From Saprospiraceae bacterium (GTDB lineage Bacteria; Bacteroidota; Bacteroidia; Chitinophagales; Saprospiraceae): a DNA stretch of 64,000 nt. Under the pieces are notes generated by a model, which was not told the DNA's origin, ran no database searches, and was given only the letters and a program-made list of their open reading frames with translations. The position numbers and the translations under genes are program-made. Below are positions 15,314 through 25,078 of the stretch, in pieces; position 1 is the stretch's first letter; every line of letters starts with the position of its first letter. The stretch lies in assembly GCA_016713025.1 (NCBI GenBank), contig JADJPZ010000004.1:2914001-2978000 (forward strand), given 5' to 3'.

Positions 15314-17953
15314 TTAATTATCTCTGCTTCGGAAGCCGATGGTTTTTTTATCTGTGACTTCAGCTTCTCTGATTTGAGTCAGAGTAGAGAGATCTTCAGG
15401 TTGTATGGTAAAATGTATCGTTTTTTTTCTCACATTTTGGGGCATAGATGCCAGTCTGAGGTTTTGATTCTTAATGATTTCCTGTATGATTTTTCTGACA
15501 TCACGCGCATTTCCAAAATATTTATCCCTTTTGTGATACATATCTTTTAGTACCGCGTGCAGTACATCTTTTGCTTTTTGAGATAAATGATACCCTTCAT
15601 CAGTAAGCATGCTGTGCCCAATAGATTCAAGTTCTGTTGTGGTATAATCTTTAAATTTGAGTGTTTTGTCAAATCTGGAACTCAAACCCGGATTTGCTTT
15701 CAGAAATACTTCCATATTGTCCGGATAACCCGCTACGATTACAAAAAACTTTCCTCTCAAATCTTCCATCCGCTTCAATAAAGTCTGAATGGCCTCATTG
15801 CCAAAGTCTCCCTGAAGGCCATTAAAATTGCTGAGTGCATAGGCTTCATCGATGAATAATACGCCTCCTATTGCTTCATCGATTTTTTCACTGGTTTTAA
15901 TGGCTGTTTGACCTACAAATCCGGCTACAAGGCCTTGTCGGTCAGTTTCGACTATATGTCCGCGTTCAAGGATTCCTAAAGCTTTATATATCTTGGCCAG
16001 GATACGGGCTACTGTGGTTTTTCCTGTACCCGGATTACCGACAAGCACCGTATGAAGTGAAAATGCTGAAAGTACATTTTTGCCCGTCTCTCTGTAATAC
16101 CTCACAAGATTGGCCATTTCGGATATCTGAGTCTTAATATTTTCAATACCGGTCATTCTGTCGAGTTCACTCAAAGCTTCCTTGAGTAAGGCTTCATCTA
16201 CAGGAATATGAGGCAAAATGTTTAGCGATTCGGGCTTCAGGTCAACTACGTCAGATACCTGTATTTCTGATAGTTCGGCTTTTGAAAGCCGCAAAGGATT
16301 TTTCCTCGCCATGACGCGCAGGGCCATATTGAGTTTGGCTTTTTCGAGCAGGTCATGTACAAATCTTGCATTTCCAAAAGACTTATCTCTGTCTCTGTAT
16401 GCATTGATGATGATCTCTTTTATGATTTCCAGACTTTCCGGTGTGAAGTGTATTTCTTTGCTTTCTGCTGAAGTTGACGCAATTCTGATCAATTCCTGAG
16501 GTAGATAATCAGGAAATTCATAATAGTGCTTAAATCGTGATCTGAGACCAGGGTTGGATTGGACAAAATTTTTCATCTCTTTGGGATAGCCGGCCACAAT
16601 TACGGCGAGGTCGCCTTTGCCATTTGACATTTCTTTGATCAAAATTTCGATCACTTCACGACCGAAATCTTTACTGTCATCATTGGTTCTGGCCAATGCG
16701 TATGCTTCATCTATAAAAAGTACGCCACCTCTGGCTTTTTCAATGACTTCCTTGACTTTGGGTGCAGTTTGTCCTATATATTCGCCTACCAGTTCTGCCC
16801 TGTCGACTTCAGTTACATGTCCTTTTGAAAGAAGCCCCATTTTTTTATAGAGTAGCCCCATCATTTTGGCTACTGTAGTTTTACCCGTTCCCGGATTTCC
16901 GGTAAATACTGAGTGAATATCGGTTTTTTCGATTTCTTTAAATCCTTTTTCCTTTCTTAGTTTTAAAAACTCAAGATACCTGGCATGGTCTTGCACCTTT
17001 TTTTTGATTTCTGAAAGCCCGATAAGTTGATTCATTTTTTCAAAGACATCTTCAAAACTTTCTTCAGTTTGGTCCAAAGTTGTGAAAACCTGACTTCCAT
17101 TGCCTGGAATTATCACTTCTGCTGCACCTTCGATGTTTTCATCTGCCACTTCAAACTGCACAGCGGCTATCAATGTATCCATAAAAACGATCTCAAGGCT
17201 GTAAAATCCTGTTTTCCACGATCCCTTTGTATTGGCACCCCAGCCGGCTGTAATTTTGATAAATTCATCTTCCTTTTTGACATTCTGCAGCCTGGTGACC
17301 TGACCTTTGAGGTCCCGGCTTTCGTTATAAAATCTCACAAACAGCTCACAGTGCCAATGATCAGTTTTTATCTTGTTCTCCAGGATTATTTCACTATAGA
17401 TATATCGCGTCTCCTCACCTGAAAATGTATGGTAATAAGTCCTGTCTTCTTCCATCACATCATCATATTGTCCTTCATAGAGTTTTACTGATTGGAGTGA
17501 TACATAGGGTGAAAGACTATCTATATGGGTATTTTCTCCGATATCTTCCACATAAAAATATTTGGTACTTGCTTTTTCTCCATTTATCCAGGCTTCCCAA
17601 TAATAGGTGCCTTTTTTCCAGAATGATCCTTCTTTTTTATTCCCCCAACCTTCTCTGATGAAAACTACATTGTCAAATTTGCTTATTTTTTTCTTGAAGT
17701 TCAGAGCGCAGACTTGTTTTTTATTATTTTTTATTTCATAACATCTCAGTTCAATATCAGCATCCCATGTATCTCTGTCAAATAGTTTGTTGTAAAAAGA
17801 TAACTCCGCATAAATGTATGTAGTCTCAAATCTGTCAAAGACTTGCCTGTATTTTTTTTTATTGTCAGCAAGCCATTCAGTAGATGAATAGACCCTGAGT
17901 TCCTTAAATTTATAATTTTTACTTTCAGACGACTGATTTTGCTCTTCCATCAT
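15314..17953 (-). CDS. Double AAA+ ATPase, CbxX/CfqX (SpoVK) type, with duplicated N-terminal beta domains
   Basis: About 878 aa. The C-terminal two thirds hold two CbxX/CfqX-type AAA+ modules: the first with VFTGNPGTGKTTVAKMMG and GGVLFIDEAYAL, the second with VLVGNPGTGKTTVARILA and the same GGVLFIDEAYAL, each followed by a PGLRSRF or PGLSSRF sensor/arginine segment. Family members remodel partner complexes (for example rubisco activase CbbX), but the client here is unknown. The N-terminal 280 residues are two related all-beta repeats, each with a pattern of RVYSS.../KLYEG..., then T-YIYAEL/T-YIYSEI, GWG and a final hydrophobic strand. I chose the ATG pair at 17953/17950 (MMEEQNQ); the frame runs to 18010, but that extension is hydrophobic and unlike the rest. 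Confidence 0.85.
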   Translation of the reverse strand: MMEEQNQSSESKNYKFKELRVYSSTEWLADNKKKYRQVFDRFETTYIYAELSFYNKLFDRDTWDADIELRCYEIKNNKKQVCALNFKKKISKFDNVVFIREGWGNKKEGSFWKKGTYYWEAWINGEKASTKYFYVEDIGENTHIDSLSPYVSLQSVKLYEGQYDDVMEEDRTYYHTFSGEETRYIYSEIILENKIKTDHWHCELFVRFYNESRDLKGQVTRLQNVKKEDEFIKITAGWGANTKGSWKTGFYSLEIVFMDTLIAAVQFEVADENIEGAAEVIIPGNGSQVFTTLDQTEESFEDVFEKMNQLIGLSEIKKKVQDHARYLEFLKLRKEKGFKEIEKTDIHSVFTGNPGTGKTTVAKMMGLLYKKMGLLSKGHVTEVDRAELVGEYIGQTAPKVKEVIEKARGGVLFIDEAYALARTNDDSKDFGREVIEILIKEMSNGKGDLAVIVAGYPKEMKNFVQSNPGLRSRFKHYYEFPDYLPQELIRIASTSAESKEIHFTPESLEIIKEIIINAYRDRDKSFGNARFVHDLLEKAKLNMALRVMARKNPLRLSKAELSEIQVSDVVDLKPESLNILPHIPVDEALLKEALSELDRMTGIENIKTQISEMANLVRYYRETGKNVLSAFSLHTVLVGNPGTGKTTVARILAKIYKALGILERGHIVETDRQGLVAGFVGQTAIKTSEKIDEAIGGVLFIDEAYALSNFNGLQGDFGNEAIQTLLKRMEDLRGKFFVIVAGYPDNMEVFLKANPGLSSRFDKTLKFKDYTTTELESIGHSMLTDEGYHLSQKAKDVLHAVLKDMYHKRDKYFGNARDVRKIIQEIIKNQNLRLASMPQNVRKKTIHFTIQPEDLSTLTQIREAEVTDKKTIGFRSRDN

Positions 17954-18100
17954 TTCTTTTAGTATTATTAATAAACATACTCTAATACGAAAATACACTC
18001 TTTGAAACAAAAATCAATATTCCTGAAACATTTTTCTAATTATTTTTTGAAAATATAATAAATACATCTTATTTTTGAAAAAAACTTTTTGACAATCATC

Positions 18101-18811
18101 ATGTCCAAGATAGTCACCTTTATTAAACTTTTGCCAAGTGATCTGTTTCACACACTTTTTCCTGATATTTGTCTTGCTTGTGATACACAACCCAAGATTA
18201 GGCAAGGTGACTTTTGTGTCGAATGTTTGCATAAAATGCCTTATACTGATCATTTTTCTCTACCGGATAATGTTGTAACAAAACATTTCAAAGGTAGAGT
18301 TAAACTGGAATACGGGGCAGCTTTATTGAGGTTTAGAGAAGGTGGTATCGTTCAAAACATGCTCCATAAGCTGAAATACAAAAAAAGAAAAGAAATAGGA
18401 GAAATATTGGGAGAAATAGCAGGCCAAAAATTGATGTCTTCACCTCTTTTTCAAAAACCGGACTTGATTATTCCTATACCCATTCACTATCTTAAAGAGA
18501 AGAAAAGAGGATACAACCAAAGTAGTATTTTTGGGAAAGCTGTGGGCAGAGTTTTGGGCGTGGAGTGCAGAGAAGATATCATTATAAAATCAAAATGGTC
18601 GGAATCCCAGACTGGTAAATCCAGAACGCAACGTGTTGATAATGTGGAAGAAGTTTTCGAGTTGATCAAACCTGAACTTATCCAGTCAAGGCATGTACTC
18701 ATAGTGGACGATGTGGTGACTACCGGAGCTACTATTGAGGCATGTTGTATGAAATTGAAAGCATCTCAGGTAGGTAAAATGTCCATCTTAACTATCGCTG
18801 CTGCCAGTTAA
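18101..18811 (+). CDS. comF: ComF-family amidophosphoribosyltransferase-like protein
   Basis: 237 aa. An N-terminal zinc-finger-like part (LFPDICLACDTQ, GDFCVECLHKMPY, with paired cysteines) precedes a type I phosphoribosyltransferase fold. LIIPIPIH and KKRGYNQS are the ComF hallmarks, and VLIVDDVVTTGAT is the PRPP-binding loop. In naturally competent bacteria ComF helps take up single-stranded DNA; in other species its role is unclear. It is divergent from the AAA+ gene, with the two starts about 150 bp apart. ATG 18101 is preferred to an in-frame TTG at 18089. Confidence 0.9.
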   Translation: MSKIVTFIKLLPSDLFHTLFPDICLACDTQPKIRQGDFCVECLHKMPYTDHFSLPDNVVTKHFKGRVKLEYGAALLRFREGGIVQNMLHKLKYKKRKEIGEILGEIAGQKLMSSPLFQKPDLIIPIPIHYLKEKKRGYNQSSIFGKAVGRVLGVECREDIIIKSKWSESQTGKSRTQRVDNVEEVFELIKPELIQSRHVLIVDDVVTTGATIEACCMKLKASQVGKMSILTIAAAS

Positions 18812-19012
18812 AAATAACAAAATTTATTGCTATTGCTCAAAAGTAGCCTAAATTTATGACATGATTTTGAATGTAAGCCATCAAATGTAATGTGAATCAT
18901 TTTGAAATGTATTTCAAGAACGGTCTGGATTTTATATGTAGTTAGTTAGTTAGCTTGCTGACAGACACTGCAAACAATGTAAGAGAATCCTTCTCTTACC
19001 TACCCGCTGTAT
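18812..19012. other. convergent spacer, nothing assigned
   Basis: AT-rich spacer between convergent genes. There is a short direct repeat (GTTAGTTAGTTAGC at about 18940) and no convincing terminator hairpin. Confidence 0.3.
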
Positions 19013-19585
19013 TTACAACCCAAATTGCCAATTATCCTGACTACCTTTGAATTGATACCTTTTAGTCGTGGAAGATAAACCTATGACCAATCCGCCAACC
19101 ACTTGTATCCCGCTGGCAATGAGCAGATTTTTCCGATGACCTTTTTCGACAAATATAAATGTATTTAGAGCCGTCAGGGCGCCTCCAATCAATAGAAGAC
19201 CGCCTGTGGCACTCATCGCTTCATTCCTTTTTCTTTTTCTTTCCGATTTAATGATTTTCAATAAAGCAATATCGTCTTTGGCAAAAGTCTTTTTATAATT
19301 CTGATTTTGCCAGTCATACGAAAGTTGGGTTTGAAATGCTGCTTCCTTGCTAAATACCTGAATCTTAGTGACATCAATGGTAATACTGTCATTGACCATA
19401 GAAATTAATCTTCCTGTGACCAACGAATAATTGCAAATGTTTTTTGAAGGCAACTCCTTGCTGATATACACATCAAGAATATCAGTATGAGATATTTTCT
19501 TTTTTCCTGTTTGATTGAAAATTGAAAATTCCTGGCCTTGTGCTTGAAATCCAAGGCAGATTAGAAAGAATGTGATAGTTTTCAT
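19013..19585 (-). CDS. Hypothetical exported protein with C-terminal membrane segments
   Basis: 190 aa, not recognised. A signal peptide is clear (MKTITFFLICLGFQAQG, then Q). The central part is beta-rich with a SITIDVTKIQVFSKE strand and a basic stretch (SERKRKRNEAMS). The last 70 residues contain two hydrophobic segments (TGGLLLIGGALTALNTFIF and NLLIASGIQVVGGLVIGL) followed by a short polar tail. This layout is common in small Bacteroidota envelope proteins. It follows aroK on the same strand, 36 bp past its stop, so the two are probably cotranscribed. Confidence 0.65.
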   Translation of the reverse strand: MKTITFFLICLGFQAQGQEFSIFNQTGKKKISHTDILDVYISKELPSKNICNYSLVTGRLISMVNDSITIDVTKIQVFSKEAAFQTQLSYDWQNQNYKKTFAKDDIALLKIIKSERKRKRNEAMSATGGLLLIGGALTALNTFIFVEKGHRKNLLIASGIQVVGGLVIGLSSTTKRYQFKGSQDNWQFGL

Positions 19586-19620
19586 AAAATATGATTTTTA
19601 TTTTTTTTTGTACAATTACA

Positions 19621-20124
19621 CTAAGAATACAACTTCACAATGATCTTTTTTACAATTTCTTCCGGCATCCCTGCCGCCTTGATTTTGATGACAGACTGTT
19701 CATAATATGGTTTGCGGATTTTCATCAGATCACTGATCGTTTTTTTGACCTGGGGTTTTGTTTTGCGTTTCACCAAAGGTCTGTTTTGGTCCTGCCATAT
19801 ACGATCAGTGATTTCATCTGTACTTGCTTTCAGATACACCGTTTTTCCTTTTTCATTGAGCAATTTCATGTTTTCATGAAAACAAGGCAAGCCGCCACCT
19901 GTGGCCACAATGGCACTTGAAATTTTCCATGTAGCCACCAAAGTATGCTCTGCCTGCCTGAAATAAGGTTCCCCTTTGGAAGAAAATATATCTTTGACTT
20001 CCATGCCTTCTATACTTGAGATGATCTCATCTGTATCAAAAAACGGCAGTTGCAACTCTTCAGCCAGTAATTTGCCTATGGTAGACTTTCCACTGCCCAT
20101 CATACCTGTCAGAAATATAAGCAT
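19621..20124 (-). CDS. aroK: Shikimate kinase
   Basis: 167 aa. Walker A GMMGSGKST lies at residues 7-15, followed by FDTDEII (the shikimate-binding Asp) and an Arg in EPYFRQAE. ATGGGLPC is the Gly-rich shikimate loop, and the lid contains QDQNRPLV with the adenine-contacting Arg. It phosphorylates shikimate at O3, the fifth step to chorismate. aroC lies 8 kb away on the other strand, so the pathway is dispersed. All key residues are present. Confidence 0.93.
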   Translation of the reverse strand: MLIFLTGMMGSGKSTIGKLLAEELQLPFFDTDEIISSIEGMEVKDIFSSKGEPYFRQAEHTLVATWKISSAIVATGGGLPCFHENMKLLNEKGKTVYLKASTDEITDRIWQDQNRPLVKRKTKPQVKKTISDLMKIRKPYYEQSVIKIKAAGMPEEIVKKIIVKLYS

Positions 20125-20153
20125 AATACTCTTGTATTTATCAGGCTTAACAA

Positions 20154-21386
20154 TTAATTCATTTCAATTTTGGTCAATACTCCGTAATGATCAGAAACAG
20201 TGCCGATGACGTTTTCTGTAAATATTATTTGCGATGCCTTGACTTTGATTCGGTCATTTTTTTTCAGGAATATGTAGTCAATCCGTCCCGGCAATGAACC
20301 ACCTACGGTGTAGTATTTGCTGTTTGGTGGAGTTGTATTTGCATCCGGATTCTTTTCAAGGAATGTGTCGGTATATTCGCCATTATTGACCATAGTATTA
20401 TATCCTTCACTATATGGAAATGCGCTGGTAGGATTTCCATTAAAATCTCCACAAACCATTGATACTACATTACTGTTTGATTTTTCCTTTTCACTGACCA
20501 TTTTTTTCACTGCTTTTATTTGATTATTTTGCTCTTCATCTTCAGCAGAAACTCTCCAGTGCAGATGAGCAGAAAATATATTGAATTGTACATTTTTCCA
20601 TCTGTATCCACCGAAAATTACTTTCCTGCTTGTGATATCATTCTTTGATGATGCTGCAGAGACCAATCTTGCTTCGTGTTCCAGGAGCTCATGTTTTGAA
20701 ATGACACAGACACCCTCTTCATAAATCTGCCATCCGTAATGTGCCCAATCCCACACCATATTGTATTTTTGTTTATATTTTTTATTGATGATTTCTGTAA
20801 TCTTGATAGCCATGTTATCATTTCTCAAGGCTCCGGAGCTGATGGGTGCATTTCTGTTTTGGGCACATTCCTGAAAAGCTACAAAGTCAACATCAAGCTT
20901 TCCTATGACGTCTGCCACCATATACAATTTTTGATTTTGTTCTGTTTCCTGGTAGGTGTGCAGATTGATTGTAAGTATAGTCAGTTCATTTTCCTTTTTA
21001 TCTAAGAATTCATTCTGAATATTAGCAAATGAAGTCTCTGAATAATTCAAGTCAACAACAATTGAATCGGTAACTATGATTTCGGTCAGGCTGAGCATTT
21101 TGATAGTGATAGTATAGGTACCTGGTAGATTGTATTGATGTTTTTTAGTAAATGTACTTAAGTCAGTCTTGGACAAATAAGAAATATCATCATCACCCCA
21201 ATGAATTTCTGCGCCTTGGACTTGATTTTCCTGATCGGTTACAACTCCCTTCAACTCCACATTCAAACCCATTTTTTGGATTTCAAAAGATATAGAAGGA
21301 CGATTGTCTGTTTTTTGGCAACATAACAGACAAATGATACATATAAAGCTTAAACTAGTATTTCTCCACACTATATATAATTGCAA
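20154..21386 (-). CDS. Exported endonuclease/exonuclease/phosphatase-fold protein with PKD-like domain
   Basis: About 410 aa. The N-terminus is a lipoprotein-like signal (FICIICLLCCQKTDN). Residues 45-115 look like a PKD/Ig fold: IHWGDDD, then YNLPGTYTITIK. From about 135 the EEP fold starts: LTILTINLHTY, FVAFQECAQN with the metal Glu, NIFSAHLHWR, VCGDFNGNP, RIDYIF and VSDHYGVL with the terminal Asp-His pair. The family includes phosphodiesterases and DNase I-like enzymes; the substrate is unknown. The start is uncertain: the frame opens with TTG at 21386 and no ATG precedes the signal; a GTG five codons in is an alternative. Confidence 0.82.
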   Translation of the reverse strand: MQLYIVWRNTSLSFICIICLLCCQKTDNRPSISFEIQKMGLNVELKGVVTDQENQVQGAEIHWGDDDISYLSKTDLSTFTKKHQYNLPGTYTITIKMLSLTEIIVTDSIVVDLNYSETSFANIQNEFLDKKENELTILTINLHTYQETEQNQKLYMVADVIGKLDVDFVAFQECAQNRNAPISSGALRNDNMAIKITEIINKKYKQKYNMVWDWAHYGWQIYEEGVCVISKHELLEHEARLVSAASSKNDITSRKVIFGGYRWKNVQFNIFSAHLHWRVSAEDEEQNNQIKAVKKMVSEKEKSNSNVVSMVCGDFNGNPTSAFPYSEGYNTMVNNGEYTDTFLEKNPDANTTPPNSKYYTVGGSLPGRIDYIFLKKNDRIKVKASQIIFTENVIGTVSDHYGVLTKIEMN

Positions 21387-21484
21387 TTTTTGTTAAAATT
21401 GATAATATCTGAAAGATCCTTTTTGAGAATTAAGTTCAAAGATAGGCAAATTAATGATTTTCATTTTCTTTTTTCGGAGTAGGT

Positions 21485-21636
21485 GTGTATAACAGCACTT
21501 TTTCAGTGTTCTTTTTAATAATTGGTAAAAAACGTGGTTGAATTTGGGTGGGTCGTCTCAAGCGTAGCTTGACAGGCTCTTTAGGGAATGAGGGTAGCGA
21601 GGAAGAAAATATGAATTTGTGCAGTTTGTTATACAG
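21485..21636 (+). repeat. Element C copy 1 (about 150 bp inverted-repeat element)
   Basis: GTGTATAACA at the left and TGTTATAC at the right are inverted. The right-hand half, from AAGCGTAGCTTGACAGGCTC through GAATGAGGGTAG, is almost identical to 29425-29470 in copy 2. The left half is shortened compared with copy 2. No coding capacity. Confidence 0.7.
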
Positions 21637-22077
21637 ACTCGGAACAGAGTAGGTGAAAGAGTATGTTTGGATTACTATGTTTTAGCGAAAAACAGAATAT
21701 TTTTGTTTTACAATCAGAAAATTTAATGCAATTTATCTTTCGGTTATACAGAATATATTAAATAATATCATATGTATATCTTATTTATATTCAATAAGTA
21801 ATTGAATTGATGTATTTTTCAGTAAAGTCTTCGTATAAAATCTTAAAAAAAAGTTAAATAAAAAGTGGCAAAATGGTAAAAATTTTCGTTCTATTGATAT
21901 ACTAAGTAAAGTTAAAGTAGTATCTTTACGGAAAATTTAAAAGTGTCATTTTGACACGATGATTTTTTAAATTATTAGCCACATGAAACGTTTAGGGTCG
22001 GATGTATCCTTTATTTTATTTGATTTTCATGGTTTGTGCTATTAAAGATATGGCTTTAAAAACAAAATAATAAACAC
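21637..22077. promoter_or_regulatory. susC-like upstream region: promoter and leader hairpin
   Basis: AT-rich stretch of about 440 bp with no gene. TATCTTTA (21921-21928) is one base from TAnnTTTG, and a TTG at 21894-21896 is 24 bp upstream, slightly long for a -33 box. A small perfect hairpin, GTGTCATTTTGACAC (21943-21957), follows at once. The implied leader to the ATG at 22078 would be over 100 nt. Long leaders are usual for SusC genes and allow anti-sigma or RNA-level control, but no specific regulator is encoded nearby. Confidence 0.35.
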
Positions 22078-25047
22078 ATGGAAATCAAGTTAAAATCTAA
22101 AAGTTTTATTTTAATTTTGGCGGCATTGTTTTTTAGCGCATCAGCTGCATTTTCGCAAAAAACTATCAAAGGTGTAGTTAAAGATGCTTCAAACAATGAA
22201 ACACTCATAGGCGCCAATATTCTTATCCCAGGTACTTCTATCGGTACTATTACTGATCTGGATGGGGCTTTTACTCTGGATGTGGCCAGTACAGACAAGA
22301 CGATTGAAATTAGTTACACAGGTTACACCACTTATGTATTAAATTTAACCAATGAAAGTGAGTATACTATACTACTTTCACCCGGTCAAATCATCGAAGA
22401 AGTTTTGGTTATAGGTTATGGTACCATCAAGAAGTCAGACAAAACAGGTGCTGTAACTTCAGTAAATTCTGGTGAGCTCAACACAGGTCGTCTTTCTGAT
22501 CCGATAGAAGGCCTTCAGGGTAAAGCTGCCGGTGTTACCATTTCAAAACAAGGTGGTGACCCCAACAGTGGTTTTTCAGTAAATATCAGGAGTGCTTCAA
22601 GTTTTACCTCAGGCACAGGACCATTATTTGTCGTGGATGGTGTACCGGGTGTAGACCCCACTACGATTGCTCCTTCCGATATTGAATCTTACAACGTACT
22701 GAAAGATGCATCTTCCACGGCTATATATGGATCAAGAGGTGCCAATGGTGTAGTCATCATCACTACAAAAAGTGCTTCTAAAAAAGAAGGAGATAACTTA
22801 GTCATCGATTATTCATCTCAGGTATCTATAGACAATGTTGCGAGAAGATATGACCTATTGACGGGTGATCAAATAAGAGATTTTGCTAAAAAAACGGGAC
22901 GAACATTTATAGATAATGGTGCAAACGTGGACTGGCAAGACGAAATTTACAGAACAGGATTGACCCAAGATCACAACTTGTCCTTTATGAATGGAACAAA
23001 AAATGCAAGTTTCAGAGCTTCTATTTCTCATATGAATATAGAGGGAGTCATCAAAGGGTCTTCAAAAACCAGAAATATCGCAAGACTAAACTATACTCAG
23101 AAAGCTTTTGATGATGTTGTTACCATCAACACAAGATTAGCGGGAACGATAGAAAAAAATGATTATATCAATTATGGCGGAGGTTCATCACCGACCAATG
23201 TAATTTATCAGGCTCTCCGAAGATCTCCTACTGACAAAACGCACAATGACAATGGTACCTTCTACGAAACAGATAGATCTTTCCAGTATTTCAATCCTTT
23301 GGCCATCATAAACGACATTCAAAATGAAAGAGATGCCAAAAGACTGCTCGGAAATATCTCCGTAGATGTAAACTTCCATAAAAATGTAAAAGGATGGGTG
23401 AATTTAGCTTATACCAGAGATGATGATGAATCAATATACTTTGAACCTAAGTCTACTGCATCCAATCAAACAAGCGGTTTTGGTCGAAGGTCATACAATA
23501 ACAAAAACAACCGACTTTTAGAAAGTACCTTGACGTATGTAAATACATTCAAAGAGAAACACAATTTTTCATTGATGGGAGGATATTCATGGCAAATAGA
23601 TCAATTCAATGGATTTCGTGTTTCAGCCAGAAATGCTACTTCAGACTATATTGGTGCTAATAATCTTGGAACTTTCCTTGATTTAGAAACAGATAGGCCT
23701 TTCGGATATAAAAGAGAGGATTTATTGATTTCATTCTTCTCACGTGCCATGTACGATTATCAGGGCAAATATCTGGCATCACTTAGCTTGAGAAGGGACG
23801 GGTCGAGTAAGTTTGGTGCCAACAATGATTGGGGTTGGTTCCCTTCAGCATCTTTCGGATGGAATATCATTGAAGAACCTTTTATGAAAAATCAGAAGGT
23901 ATTGGACTTGCTAAAACTCAGAGTAAGTTATGGATTGGCTGGTAATCAGAATATTCCAAGTGACGCTGAGAAAATTTTATTCGGACCGGGAGGAGTTGCA
24001 ATAAATCCGGAAACAGGGGCTGAAGTTATCAATTATGTTGTCTCAGGTGGTACCAACCCAAATCCAAATCTGAAATGGGAAACCAACGCTGAAACAAATT
24101 TTGGGATTGACTTTGGTCTTTGGAATAGTAAGCTTTCTGGCTCTATCGAATTATATCAAAGACGCACCTATGACCTGGTATATGGATTTCAGGTACCGGT
24201 ACCACCAAATAAACAACGAACTACAATAGGTAATGCAGGAGAGATTAAAAACCAGGGTATAGAACTTACAGCCCAATATTTTGCAATAAATAAGCAGAAT
24301 CTGAAATGGAAATCTCTTGTAACATTCAGCACCAACAGGCAGGAAACGGTCTCTTTGGGTAATGAAGAATTTCCGTTAGGAGAAATTCCGACTCTATTTG
24401 TCTCAGGTAGAGGATTGGTAGGTGGTATTAATAATGCTCAAGTGATCAGACCAGGTCTCGCAGTGGGTACATTTGTAATGCCGGAATTTGCTGGCTTGAG
24501 CGATGATGGCAAATTTTTATTCTTAACTGCTGCAGGAGGGGTGACCAGAGATGTATCAAAAGCAGAGAGAAGAGTTGTAGGTAGTGCTCAGCCTGATTTT
24601 CAGCTTGGATGGTCTAACTTTTTTAATATTGGAAAAAATGTAGATATCAGTTTTTCATTACGAGGGATCTTTGGTTACGATGTGTTGAACGTCACCAGAA
24701 TGGTATTTAGCAATCCTGCGGATCTTCCGACTCTAAATGTTCTTCAGGACGCTTTAACCGAGTTTGACAAAGGTCTTACATCCAATCCTACACTGAGTAG
24801 CTATTATCTGGAAGATGCCAGTTTTGTAAGATTGGACAATGTTTCAGTTGGGTACAATATTCCTGTGAAAAACAAGTTTATAAAAAATGTAAGATTTTAT
24901 GCAACAGGAACAAACCTTCTTTTGTTCACCGGCTATAAGGGAATAGATCCTGAAATATCATTTGGTGGTTCTGAGTTTGGTAGAGATCAGTATGATGTTT
25001 ATCCACGTACCAGAACGATCACATTTGGACTGAATGCTAAACTTTAA
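22078..25047 (+). CDS. SusC/RagA-family TonB-linked outer-membrane transporter
   Basis: 989 aa. Signal peptide MEIKLKSKSFILILAALF, ending SASAAFSQ. Residues 28-110 are the carboxypeptidase-regulatory-like beta domain (IKGVVKDASNNETLIGANI, GTITDLDGAFTLDV). The plug follows with EVLVIGYGTIKKSDKTGAV and ends STAIYGSRGANGVVIITTKS, the SusC signature. The remainder is a 22-strand barrel, ending TRTITFGLNAKL. It imports oligomeric substrate, usually glycan or peptide, using TonB energy, with SusD as lid. The substrate cannot be inferred because no glycosidase or peptidase gene is in the locus. Confidence 0.96.
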   Translation: MEIKLKSKSFILILAALFFSASAAFSQKTIKGVVKDASNNETLIGANILIPGTSIGTITDLDGAFTLDVASTDKTIEISYTGYTTYVLNLTNESEYTILLSPGQIIEEVLVIGYGTIKKSDKTGAVTSVNSGELNTGRLSDPIEGLQGKAAGVTISKQGGDPNSGFSVNIRSASSFTSGTGPLFVVDGVPGVDPTTIAPSDIESYNVLKDASSTAIYGSRGANGVVIITTKSASKKEGDNLVIDYSSQVSIDNVARRYDLLTGDQIRDFAKKTGRTFIDNGANVDWQDEIYRTGLTQDHNLSFMNGTKNASFRASISHMNIEGVIKGSSKTRNIARLNYTQKAFDDVVTINTRLAGTIEKNDYINYGGGSSPTNVIYQALRRSPTDKTHNDNGTFYETDRSFQYFNPLAIINDIQNERDAKRLLGNISVDVNFHKNVKGWVNLAYTRDDDESIYFEPKSTASNQTSGFGRRSYNNKNNRLLESTLTYVNTFKEKHNFSLMGGYSWQIDQFNGFRVSARNATSDYIGANNLGTFLDLETDRPFGYKREDLLISFFSRAMYDYQGKYLASLSLRRDGSSKFGANNDWGWFPSASFGWNIIEEPFMKNQKVLDLLKLRVSYGLAGNQNIPSDAEKILFGPGGVAINPETGAEVINYVVSGGTNPNPNLKWETNAETNFGIDFGLWNSKLSGSIELYQRRTYDLVYGFQVPVPPNKQRTTIGNAGEIKNQGIELTAQYFAINKQNLKWKSLVTFSTNRQETVSLGNEEFPLGEIPTLFVSGRGLVGGINNAQVIRPGLAVGTFVMPEFAGLSDDGKFLFLTAAGGVTRDVSKAERRVVGSAQPDFQLGWSNFFNIGKNVDISFSLRGIFGYDVLNVTRMVFSNPADLPTLNVLQDALTEFDKGLTSNPTLSSYYLEDASFVRLDNVSVGYNIPVKNKFIKNVRFYATGTNLLLFTGYKGIDPEISFGGSEFGRDQYDVYPRTRTITFGLNAKL

Positions 25048-25078
25048 TTTAATAAAAAAATAATAAATTTTTCAAGAT

